Below are positions 1 through 5,932 of a stretch of 8,072 nt of DNA, one piece after another. Origin of the DNA: DATDPY01 sp964395765 (GTDB lineage: Bacteria; Bacteroidota; Bacteroidia; Cytophagales; Cyclobacteriaceae); NCBI GenBank assembly GCA_964395765.1, contig CAYNCU010000197.1:1-8072 (forward strand), given 5' to 3'. The notes under the pieces are model-generated. The model was not told the origin of the DNA. It saw nothing but the letters and a program-made list of their open reading frames with translations, and searched no databases. A program made the position numbers and the translations under genes. Within the stretch, counting starts at the first letter, position 1. Every line of letters starts with the position of its first letter.

Positions 1-54
1 TAGAGCGCTACAATGGCATTGTAGAGGTCATCGGTTCGACTCCGATATGCTCCA
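1..54 (+). tRNA. tRNA-Ala (anticodon GGC), 5' part cut off by the window edge
   Basis: Decodes GCC (and by wobble GCU) alanine codons. The anticodon stem pairs 8-12 with 20-24 around the seven-base loop 13-19, placing anticodon GGC at 15-17 after the invariant T at 14. The T stem pairs 30-34 with 42-46 around loop TTCGACT. The 3' acceptor strand is 47-53 and the discriminator base A is at 54. The base at tRNA position 70 is T (51), which fits the G3-U70 identity pair of alanine tRNAs, although the partner G3 lies outside the window. The bases after A54 are CCC, so the CCA tail is not encoded and must be added after transcription. The D arm is represented only by its 3' side (about 3-6). The tRNA converges with the minus-strand flavoprotein gene. 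Confidence 0.93.
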
Positions 55-60
55 CCCCTA

Positions 61-132
61 TGAAGGAGACGGCTTTCGGCCGGCCCTTCAGGACAATGTA
101 GTGAACGACCACAGGGAGTTCTGTTTCGCTAC
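61..132 (+). other. Two consecutive hairpins between tRNA-Ala and a converging gene
   Basis: Hairpin 1 spans 61-90. TGAAGG (61-66) pairs with CCTTCA (85-90), G68 with C84, and CGGC (70-73) with GCCG (79-82), around a five-base loop at 74-78. Hairpin 2 spans 98-132. GTAGTGAA (98-105) pairs with TTCGCTAC (125-132) with one G-T wobble, then a five-base bulge, then ACAG (111-114) with CTGT (121-124) around a six-base loop. Neither is followed by a run of T on the plus strand, so they are not classical intrinsic terminators. They sit where transcripts from both sides converge, so a role in 3' end formation, transcription stopping or tRNA 3' processing is the simplest inference. A short structured RNA is an alternative. 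I see no convincing protein-coding remnant here. Confidence 0.45.
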
Positions 133-151
133 TCTCAATATATAATTCTTA

Positions 152-1270
152 TTAAAATTCTTTCCCGTGTGTGTTTCTAATAATCCAGCGAGAAACAAGG
201 GGGACTTTTTTCATGAGATTTACGGAAAGGGATGAAACATTGATCCCGCCGAATAATTTTTGTACCTGTCTTCCAACCTGTAATCTTCTATTAAAAGCAT
301 TTTTCCATTGATATTCATATTCCTGCTCAATGAGCCGGTATTCAGGGAGGCCATTATGAAAATGATTGGCAATAGATTCAGCGGCTATTTTTCCGGAATG
401 TATGGCCATGGCCATTCCGTTTCCGCAAAGTGGTGTAATTAAGCCTGCAGCATCTCCTACCATGAGAATATGATTTTCTACGGGCAATTTCGGTTCAAAA
501 GTAAATTCATTGATTACAAGCGGTTTGTCGAAAAGGAAATCGGCATGCGTAAAAATATCTTTCAGAAATGGATTTTGAGATAAGATCACTGATTCCATTT
601 GCGGAATACTGCCTGACTGTTTTAATAATTTTCTGGAAGCCAGGTAACATAAGTTATATTTATCTTCTTCGATTTTTACCAGGCCGCAATAACCGCCTAT
701 AAAATTATGCAAGGCAATAACGTCATGCGGGAAATCATACCGGATATGATATTTTACACCGAGGTAAGGTGAGTAATGATGCGTAAATTTCCGTTCCAGT
801 ATATTATCGATCCTGGATTTTTTACCATGGGCACCAATAAGCAGTTTACAGGAAAGGTCAGTTCCGTCAGATAATCGCAAAACAAAACCATCACCGGGAA
901 AAGAAATATTTTCAACCCGGGTATGCAGCATAAAGTCGCTACCGGCATTTTTCGCTTTTCCATATAAATAATTATCGAAGTTAAACCGGCTAATGCCTAA
1001 TCCACCCTGGTCGAGAGAAGTTTGGAAGGAACGTCCATTTACCGATGTTAATAAAAATTTTGTTATGGATGCGGGATTGAATTCTGATGGATAGGCATCC
1101 AAACTTTTTAAGAACGGAACCACTTCCTTCGAAAGATATTCGCCGCATACACGATGAAAAGGATAAGCCTTTTTTTCAACCACTACAACCCTGATACCCC
1201 ATTTGGCCAGCATTAATGCGCTGGTTAACCCTCCAAGTCCTCCACCGATGACAGCCACATCATATTCCAT
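152..1270 (-). CDS. FAD-dependent oxidoreductase, geranylgeranyl-reductase/FixC-like family
   Basis: A 372-residue soluble flavoprotein of the group that includes geranylgeranyl reductases, FixC and PHBH-type monooxygenases. The N-terminal Rossmann motif GGGLGG (residues 9-14) follows a hydrophobic strand, and the FAD-binding acidic residue is E32 at the end of the second strand. The RVCGE motif (40-44) is typical of the reductase branch. A second FAD motif, GDAAG followed by PLCGNGM (272-286), is intact, and GAHGKKSR (147-154) matches the middle GAxGxxS element. The length is normal for the family. The start is ATG with A/T-rich sequence and no Shine-Dalgarno site upstream, as is common in Bacteroidota. 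Members reduce double bonds of isoprenoid chains or act on polyketide and aryl lipid products. The substrate cannot be read from this sequence and no pathway neighbour is in the window. It is transcribed divergently from the M23 gene and converges on tRNA-Ala. Confidence 0.88.
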   Translation of the reverse strand: MEYDVAVIGGGLGGLTSALMLAKWGIRVVVVEKKAYPFHRVCGEYLSKEVVPFLKSLDAYPSEFNPASITKFLLTSVNGRSFQTSLDQGGLGISRFNFDNYLYGKAKNAGSDFMLHTRVENISFPGDGFVLRLSDGTDLSCKLLIGAHGKKSRIDNILERKFTHHYSPYLGVKYHIRYDFPHDVIALHNFIGGYCGLVKIEEDKYNLCYLASRKLLKQSGSIPQMESVILSQNPFLKDIFTHADFLFDKPLVINEFTFEPKLPVENHILMVGDAAGLITPLCGNGMAMAIHSGKIAAESIANHFHNGLPEYRLIEQEYEYQWKNAFNRRLQVGRQVQKLFGGINVSSLSVNLMKKVPLVSRWIIRNTHGKEF

Positions 1271-1320
1271 ATTATTTAATATAATTACTCAAATTATGGA
1301 CTCAGATAGAATGTTTTGTA

Positions 1321-1328
1321 TATTTTTG
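1321..1328 (+). promoter_or_regulatory. Putative Bacteroidota -7 promoter element (TAnnTTTG)
   Basis: TATTTTTG matches the TAnnTTTG -7 consensus at every fixed position. It lies about 40 bases upstream of the GTG start of the M23 gene, which would give a short leader. No clear TTG -33 element stands about 19 bases upstream; the region near 1295-1300 reads TTATGG. The assignment therefore rests on one half of the promoter in an A/T-rich region where chance matches are fairly likely. Confidence 0.4.
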
Positions 1329-1332
1329 ATAA

Positions 1333-1356
1333 TTATTAGCAGATTTTATTAGCAGA
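1333..1356 (+). repeat. 11-base direct repeat TTATTAGCAGA, two copies
   Basis: The sequence TTATTAGCAGA occurs at 1333-1343 and again, identically, at 1346-1356, separated by two T bases (13-base period). The pair lies between the putative -7 element at 1321-1328 and the M23 start at 1369, in or next to the expected transcript leader. It could be a tandem protein-binding site or the product of replication slippage. No inverted symmetry is seen in the unit. Confidence 0.7.
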
Positions 1357-1368
1357 ATACAAAGAAAA

Positions 1369-2652
1369 GTGCGGAGCGCTATCATAGCCGGGTCAATTCT
1401 GATCGTTGGGTTGCTGATTTCAGCTTTTTTTATACAAAAGCGGCTGAACGTCATTTCCCCGGAAAAAATTTCAGAACAACAGATTGAGGATACAGCTGTC
1501 GTTCAACCGAAAATGCTATATGGCCTTGCAGTCGATTCATTCAGAGTTGAGAATCGTAAAATTAAGAGAAACCAGTTTATGGCCAATATCCTTCAGAAGC
1601 TTAATATTCCAGATTCAACAATCTATAATGCAGTGCAAAAATCGAAGGGGATAGTCAATCTTCGTGATATGAAAAGCGGGGATCCCTATACGTTATTTTA
1701 TAAAAATGATTCCAGCCAATATCCAAGTTTTCTGGTCTATGAGCCTAACGATCTTGATTATGTTGTATTCAATTTCAATGATACAGTCGAGGTTAAAAAA
1801 GGCAAGAGACAGACAGATACGGTTAATCTTTTTACATCCGGTAACATAAACAATTCGCTCTGGGAATCCCTTCAGGAAAACGATGCAAACCCCGAACTTA
1901 CTTTCATGCTCTCCGATGTTTTTGCCTGGCAGGTGGACTTTTACCGGTTACAGGAAGGCGACCAATACAAGATATTTTATCAACAGGTAAATATTGACAA
2001 CCAACCGTATTCGATTCCACATATTGATGCGGCCTGGTTCGAGCACGACGGGGAACAGTTCTATGCATTCAGGTTTTCGGAAGATACCGTGAAAGGGTAT
2101 TTTGATGAGGAAGGGAACAGCCTTAGAAAGGAATTGCTGAAAACGCCATTAAAGTTTTACCGGATTACTTCCAGGTATAGCCTGCATCGCTTTCACCCGA
2201 TTAATCACCGTTATGAGGCCCACCTGGGGACAGATTATGCGGCCCCAACAGGGACGCCCATCCGTTCTACCGGTGACGGTGTGGTACTGGAAGCAAAGTA
2301 CTCCAGGTTTAATGGCAATTTCGTTAAGATCAGGCATAACAGTGAATACACAACCGGATACCTTCATATGTCGAGATTTGCCAAAGGGATAAGGCCGGGT
2401 GTTAAAGTTAAACAAGGTCAGACCATCGGCTATGTCGGAAGTACAGGTCTTGCGACCGGCCCCCATGTTTGTTACCGGTTCTGGCTTAACGGAAAGCAGG
2501 TTGATGCTCAAAAAGTAAAACTGCCCCCTTCACAGCCTGTTCCTGAGCAATTAATGGGCGATTACAAAATATTATGTGATTCATTAAAGACCAGGTTGGA
2601 TTCCATAAAAATTTTTGATTCGGAAATGGTAACCCAGGTTGCCAATCCGTAG
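1369..2652 (+). CDS. Membrane-anchored M23 (LytM-type) peptidoglycan endopeptidase, MepM/Csd3-like
   Basis: A 427-residue zinc endopeptidase expected to cut peptide crosslinks of peptidoglycan in the periplasm, anchored by one N-terminal membrane segment (residues 4-22). Two N-terminal regions resemble the regulatory domains of MepM (YebA) and Csd3: about 66-112, and about 160-206 with the family pattern FAWQVDFYRLQEGD. The LytM domain spans about 275-382. Zinc ligands H285 and D289 (HxxxD) and catalytic H333 (YLH) and H366 are present. The third zinc ligand, normally the second His of HxH, is Cys368 (HVC). Cys can bind zinc, and I recall this form in other Bacteroidota M23 proteins, so an active enzyme is still likely. 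The start is GTG at 1369; the frame opens only at 1333 and has no better start, and the next residues form the membrane segment. The gene is first in a same-strand run, 45 bases before the patatin gene. Confidence 0.9.
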   Translation: MRSAIIAGSILIVGLLISAFFIQKRLNVISPEKISEQQIEDTAVVQPKMLYGLAVDSFRVENRKIKRNQFMANILQKLNIPDSTIYNAVQKSKGIVNLRDMKSGDPYTLFYKNDSSQYPSFLVYEPNDLDYVVFNFNDTVEVKKGKRQTDTVNLFTSGNINNSLWESLQENDANPELTFMLSDVFAWQVDFYRLQEGDQYKIFYQQVNIDNQPYSIPHIDAAWFEHDGEQFYAFRFSEDTVKGYFDEEGNSLRKELLKTPLKFYRITSRYSLHRFHPINHRYEAHLGTDYAAPTGTPIRSTGDGVVLEAKYSRFNGNFVKIRHNSEYTTGYLHMSRFAKGIRPGVKVKQGQTIGYVGSTGLATGPHVCYRFWLNGKQVDAQKVKLPPSQPVPEQLMGDYKILCDSLKTRLDSIKIFDSEMVTQVANP

Positions 2653-2697
2653 TTTATTCATAGTAAGTAATTATCCATTTTTTATTATCTGATTATT

Positions 2698-5001
2698 TTG
2701 AAGAAGTTCCTGTTAACTTTTTTTATTGTATTCTTAATCTTTCAGGTCCATGCACAAAAAGTCGCTGTTGTATTAAGCGGTGGTGGTGCCAAGGGCCTGG
2801 CCCATATCGGTGTTCTCAAATACCTGGAAGAACATAATATTCCCATTGATTATATTGTCGGCACTTCCATGGGAGCCATCATCGGGGGTTTTTACGCGGC
2901 GGGTTATTCACCTGAAGAAATAGAAAAAATCGCTTTATCAAAAGACTTTCAGAATTGGGTAGAAGGTATAACGGGTGAAAAATATAACACACATTATTTC
3001 AGCCATTCGCCAGATGCGACCATGATTACTGTTAGCCTTGGAGTTAATAAAACGCTGAATGCCCGGTTTAACCCGAATTTCGCCGATGACGCAGTAATAA
3101 ATTTTGTTCTTGATAAATACCTTGCCCCTGCTTCCGCAGAAGCGAATGAAGACTTCAATAAGCTTTTCGTTCCCTACCGGGCTATGGCTGCCGAGATTTT
3201 TACCCAAAGCCAGGTAATACTCGATTCCGGAAACCTACAGGAAGCCGTACGGGCTTCAATGGCAATACCCTTTCTTTACAGGCCCGTCCGTTTGAAAGGG
3301 AATAAATTGCTTTTTGACGGAGGAATTTATAATAATTTTCCTGTTGATGTAGCGTTGAAAACTTTCCACCCGGATGTAATCATAGGCGTAAATGTTGCCA
3401 ATGCGATATATGAAGAATATCCCTATAAAAAGGATGAAGAACTGATCTCAAGCAGCCTTTTCGTTAATTTGCTAAATAAATCGGATCCATCGCAGCTCAG
3501 GCAAGAGGATATTTATATCGCCCCTGATCTTGAGGGTCTTTCCTCCGCCGGTTTTTCCAAAGTTCAGCAATATATCGACAGCGGATATGTTGCCGCTGAA
3601 AGAAAGGGTGATGAACTGATGAATAAAATTCATGCCAGGATTCCGACCAGCGAAGTAGAAGAGAAAAGAAAAGCCTTTGTCGAAAAGGAAAAACCCCTGG
3701 TATTTCATTCCATACAATTCAGAGGATTTAATGCAAACCAGATGGCCTTCATGAAAAATGTTTTCAAGGTCCATAAAAAATCGTATCATACCATTAATGA
3801 AATTCAAAAGGAATATTACCAGCTCATATCCAATGAATTTTTTAAAGAATTGTATCCCCGGATCAATTATTATCCGGAGGATTCCACTTTTGTTTTTGAA
3901 TTGGAAAACAAATATGATAAAGGATTAAAATTCGACCTGGGGGGATTTATTACTTCGAGGAATATCGGCGAATTATACTTCGGCGCCCGATTTAATTCGT
4001 TTGACCGGACATTAAGTGAACACCGGCTACAGTTTTATGCAGGGCGGTTTTATCAATCGGTTCGATATACTTCCCGTATCAATATGGTGGCAGGGAGTTT
4101 TTTCTTTGTTGAACCGGAATGTGTATATAATAACTGGGATTACCTGCAATTGTCCGATTTGCTGAAAGAGCATGAATCGCATAATAAATTCGCGGATTTA
4201 ACGGACGTAAAGGCAGGGATTAAAGTCGGTTGGCCGGCAGGGTCAAAATATAAAATGACCATTGGAGGTTATTATGTAAATAATACCGACAGGTACGGCG
4301 ATACCAATAATTTCAGCTCATCGGATGTGCTGGATAAAACCATTTTCGAAGGTTTGAAAACCGGGATTTCAATTTCAAGAAATTCCCTGAATCGTCGCGA
4401 ATACCCGACCCGTGGAACTTCAATGGTGCTGGACGGAAATTATTATTCAGGACATGAAATTTATATGCCGGGAACCACAGCCCTGATTAAAGATAAACGA
4501 GTGAATGGATTAAATTGGTACAGGTTAAATCTTGATTTGGAGCATTATTTTAAAATATCGGGAAAATTCACCGGGGGATGGCAATTGAATGGAGTATATT
4601 CCAATCAGCCTTTTTTTTCGAACTATTCCAGTACCATACTTAATTCTCCGGAATTTGAACCTTTAAATGACAGCAGGATGCTTATTCTTGATTCCTTTCA
4701 CGCTTTTAATTTCGGCGCCGGCGGACTTAAATCAATTTATAGAATTTCTGATCGGATGGATGTAAGGTTAGAAGGCTATGTATTCAAGCCTGTGCGGGAA
4801 ATCGCCCAAAACGACATTCAACAGGCCTATTTAAAGGCTTTTAACAGGGATTTTCAGCTTGCCGGCTGCCTCCAGGGTGTTTATCATACGCCCGTAGGAC
4901 CCGTAAGTCTGAGCTTCAATTATTATAGCGTGCCGGAAGCAAGATTCGGTGTTTTCTTTCACCTCGGCTACCTGATATTTAATAAAAGGGCCACTGATTA
5001 A
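2698..5001 (+). CDS. Patatin-like phospholipase with POTRA domain and Omp85-type barrel (type Vd autotransporter-like)
   Basis: A 767-residue protein with four parts. A signal peptide covers residues 1-19 (likely cut after VHA). A patatin domain covers about 21-300. A POTRA-like domain covers about 333-403 (strand FHSIQFRGF, then two helices and EFF). The rest is a 16-strand-size beta barrel (about 405-767) with the Omp85/TpsB-like YPTRG motif at about 568-572. The patatin domain has the oxyanion motif GGGAKG (28-33), nucleophile Ser57 in GTSMG, and Asp207 in DGG, so the Ser-Asp dyad is complete. The layout and length match type Vd autotransporters such as PlpD and FplA, which expose a lipase at the surface through their own barrel. 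Whether this protein exports its patatin domain is inference. The start is TTG at 2698, chosen because it gives the canonical MKKFLL signal peptide start; no Shine-Dalgarno site is visible. It is probably cotranscribed with the M23 gene. Confidence 0.92.
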   Translation: MKKFLLTFFIVFLIFQVHAQKVAVVLSGGGAKGLAHIGVLKYLEEHNIPIDYIVGTSMGAIIGGFYAAGYSPEEIEKIALSKDFQNWVEGITGEKYNTHYFSHSPDATMITVSLGVNKTLNARFNPNFADDAVINFVLDKYLAPASAEANEDFNKLFVPYRAMAAEIFTQSQVILDSGNLQEAVRASMAIPFLYRPVRLKGNKLLFDGGIYNNFPVDVALKTFHPDVIIGVNVANAIYEEYPYKKDEELISSSLFVNLLNKSDPSQLRQEDIYIAPDLEGLSSAGFSKVQQYIDSGYVAAERKGDELMNKIHARIPTSEVEEKRKAFVEKEKPLVFHSIQFRGFNANQMAFMKNVFKVHKKSYHTINEIQKEYYQLISNEFFKELYPRINYYPEDSTFVFELENKYDKGLKFDLGGFITSRNIGELYFGARFNSFDRTLSEHRLQFYAGRFYQSVRYTSRINMVAGSFFFVEPECVYNNWDYLQLSDLLKEHESHNKFADLTDVKAGIKVGWPAGSKYKMTIGGYYVNNTDRYGDTNNFSSSDVLDKTIFEGLKTGISISRNSLNRREYPTRGTSMVLDGNYYSGHEIYMPGTTALIKDKRVNGLNWYRLNLDLEHYFKISGKFTGGWQLNGVYSNQPFFSNYSSTILNSPEFEPLNDSRMLILDSFHAFNFGAGGLKSIYRISDRMDVRLEGYVFKPVREIAQNDIQQAYLKAFNRDFQLAGCLQGVYHTPVGPVSLSFNYYSVPEARFGVFFHLGYLIFNKRATD

Positions 5002-5011
5002 TCCATCAGCC

Positions 5012-5042
5012 TTTGTTTAATTTAATATTGTTTTTATATTTT
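5012..5042 (+). promoter_or_regulatory. Possible Bacteroidota promoter upstream of the exonuclease gene
   Basis: TTTG at 5012-5015 and TATATTTT at 5035-5042 are 19 bases apart, matching the spacing of TTG (-33) and TAnnTTTG (-7) with the final G replaced by T. Transcription would begin near 5049, at or just inside the TTG start at 5048, implying a nearly leaderless message or use of the next TTG at 5063. The surrounding sequence is very A/T-rich, so a chance match is possible. Confidence 0.3.
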
Positions 5043-5047
5043 TATCC

Positions 5048-5779
5048 TTGATTAATAAGGACTTGAAAGATTTAAAACACATTCTTGTTATTGACATTGA
5101 AACGGTCGGAATTGTTCCCGGGTATGCACAATTGGATGCAAGAATAAGAGCTGAATGGGACAGAAAATCCATCTTTCTGAAAAATGATGAAAACCTGACT
5201 GCAGAAGAATTGTTTAATACAAGGGCGGGAATTTATTCCGAATTCGGAAAAATAATCTGTATTGGGATTGGCTATTATGTTAAAAATGAAAATGACGAGA
5301 TAAGCCTGAGAGTGAAAGCTATTTACGGAGATGATGAAAAGGCACTATTACTTGATTTTAAAGAATTAGTTGAAAAGAAATTTGATCCCCGCCGGACAGT
5401 ATTATGTGCCCATAACGGTAAAGAATTTGATTTTCCTTATTTGTGCAGAAGGATGCTGGTGAATGGAATATCCTTGCCGGCTCTCCTGGATATGTCGGCT
5501 AAAAAGCCCTGGGAAATAAATCATATTGATACGATGGATCTCTGGAAATTCGGTGACAGGAAAAGTTATACTTCCCTTGAATTACTGGCAGCCATATTTG
5601 ATATCGAATCGAGTAAAAGCGACATGGACGGAAGCATGGTAAATGAAGTTTATTACCGGGATAAGGGCCTTGAAAAAATAAAGGAATATTGCCTTCAGGA
5701 TGTTATCGTTACAGCCAATCTTTTTCTAAAATTAAATTGCTTGCCCGTTATCAGCCCCGAAAATATTATCCGGGCTTAA
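5048..5779 (+). CDS. DEDDy 3'-5' exonuclease, PolB proofreading-domain-like
   Basis: A 243-residue single-domain exonuclease of the ribonuclease H-like fold, resembling the proofreading domain of family B DNA polymerases (the stand-alone PolB-like exonuclease family). Exo I is VIDIET with D16 and E18; Exo II is HNGKEFDFP with N123 and D128; Exo III is YCLQD with Y214 and D218, which makes it the DEDDy type. The family pattern SSK-x-DMDGS-x-V-x-EVYY is also present (about 188-203). All four acidic metal ligands are intact, so it should be active on 3' ends of DNA, perhaps RNA. It has no polymerase domain, signal peptide or membrane segment and is cytoplasmic. The start is TTG at 5048; an alternative TTG at 5063 would drop five residues and still keep the first strand. 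It lies 46 bases after the patatin gene and may have its own promoter. Its cellular role is not established from sequence. Confidence 0.87.
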   Translation: MINKDLKDLKHILVIDIETVGIVPGYAQLDARIRAEWDRKSIFLKNDENLTAEELFNTRAGIYSEFGKIICIGIGYYVKNENDEISLRVKAIYGDDEKALLLDFKELVEKKFDPRRTVLCAHNGKEFDFPYLCRRMLVNGISLPALLDMSAKKPWEINHIDTMDLWKFGDRKSYTSLELLAAIFDIESSKSDMDGSMVNEVYYRDKGLEKIKEYCLQDVIVTANLFLKLNCLPVISPENIIRA

Positions 5780-5820
5780 GCCGGCTGAGAATTTTTCAAG
5801 AAATTTCGGGGAATCCGGAT
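5755..5820 (+). repeat. Overlapping inverted repeats at the end of the exonuclease gene
   Basis: CCCCGAAA (5755-5762) is the reverse complement of TTTCGGGG (5804-5811). Within this, CCGG (5770-5773) can pair with CCGG (5781-5784) around a seven-base loop across the stop codon, and GGCTTAAGCC (5773-5782) is a perfect 10-base palindrome. ATCCGG (5768-5773) is also complementary to CCGGAT (5815-5820), giving mutually exclusive pairings. The inner hairpin is followed within six bases by ATTTTT (5791-5796), so a weak intrinsic terminator is possible. A folded leader for the downstream RNase R gene is the alternative. Confidence 0.4.
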
Positions 5821-5932
5821 AAAATCGTAGAACCAGGGGTTTCTGCGAGAGGAGAATGAAAGAATTAAATTGTAAATGCGACTGCAAATTTTAAAATCAA
5901 TCGAAATGGGTTGAAAAATTAAGGAATAATAG
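5780..5932. other. Spacer between exonuclease and RNase R, likely RNase R leader
   Basis: A 153-base non-coding stretch with part of the inverted repeats (5755-5820), a purine-rich AGGAG (5850-5854) directly before a 12-codon frame at 5856-5894, and the RNase R Shine-Dalgarno site near its end. I find no exact TAnnTTTG element here, so it is unclear whether RNase R has its own promoter or is read through from upstream genes. Confidence 0.5.
5924..5932 (+). promoter_or_regulatory. RNase R ribosome binding region (the Shine-Dalgarno core AAGGA begins at 5921)
   Basis: AAGGA at 5921-5925 lies seven bases before the ATG at 5933, a good Shine-Dalgarno match and spacing. It is the only properly spaced site of this kind in the window. 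An in-frame TAG at 5930-5932 sits directly before the ATG, which rules out an upstream extension and fixes the start. Confidence 0.7.

Larger units (their letters stand above)
1271..1368. promoter_or_regulatory. Divergent intergenic region carrying promoters for both flanking genes
   Basis: This 98-base A/T-rich spacer separates the starts of the minus-strand flavoprotein and the plus-strand M23 gene, so both promoters should lie in or near it. On the plus strand it holds a match to the Bacteroidota -7 element at 1321-1328 and an 11-base direct repeat at 1333-1356, listed separately. On the minus strand I see only an imperfect version (TAATTTG, the reverse complement of 1291-1297), one base short of the consensus spacing. 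No strong Shine-Dalgarno sequence precedes either start. Confidence 0.5.

Noticed and set aside
1..54. tRNA 3' end as an integration (att) site
   Set aside because: No integrase, duplicated tRNA 3' end or mobile gene is visible in the window.
78..85. GGCCGGCC palindrome
   Set aside because: Most of it is part of the 61-90 hairpin; an eight-base palindrome alone is not a feature.
60..101. A 13-codon frame beginning ATG at 60 just after the tRNA
   Set aside because: It is very short, has no ribosome binding site, and overlaps a hairpin that explains the sequence better. Reading the three plus-strand frames of 55-151 showed no recognisable protein remnant.
2149..2511. A 120-codon minus-strand frame
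   Set aside because: It is antisense to the catalytic LytM domain of the M23 gene; this is a composition effect, not a gene.
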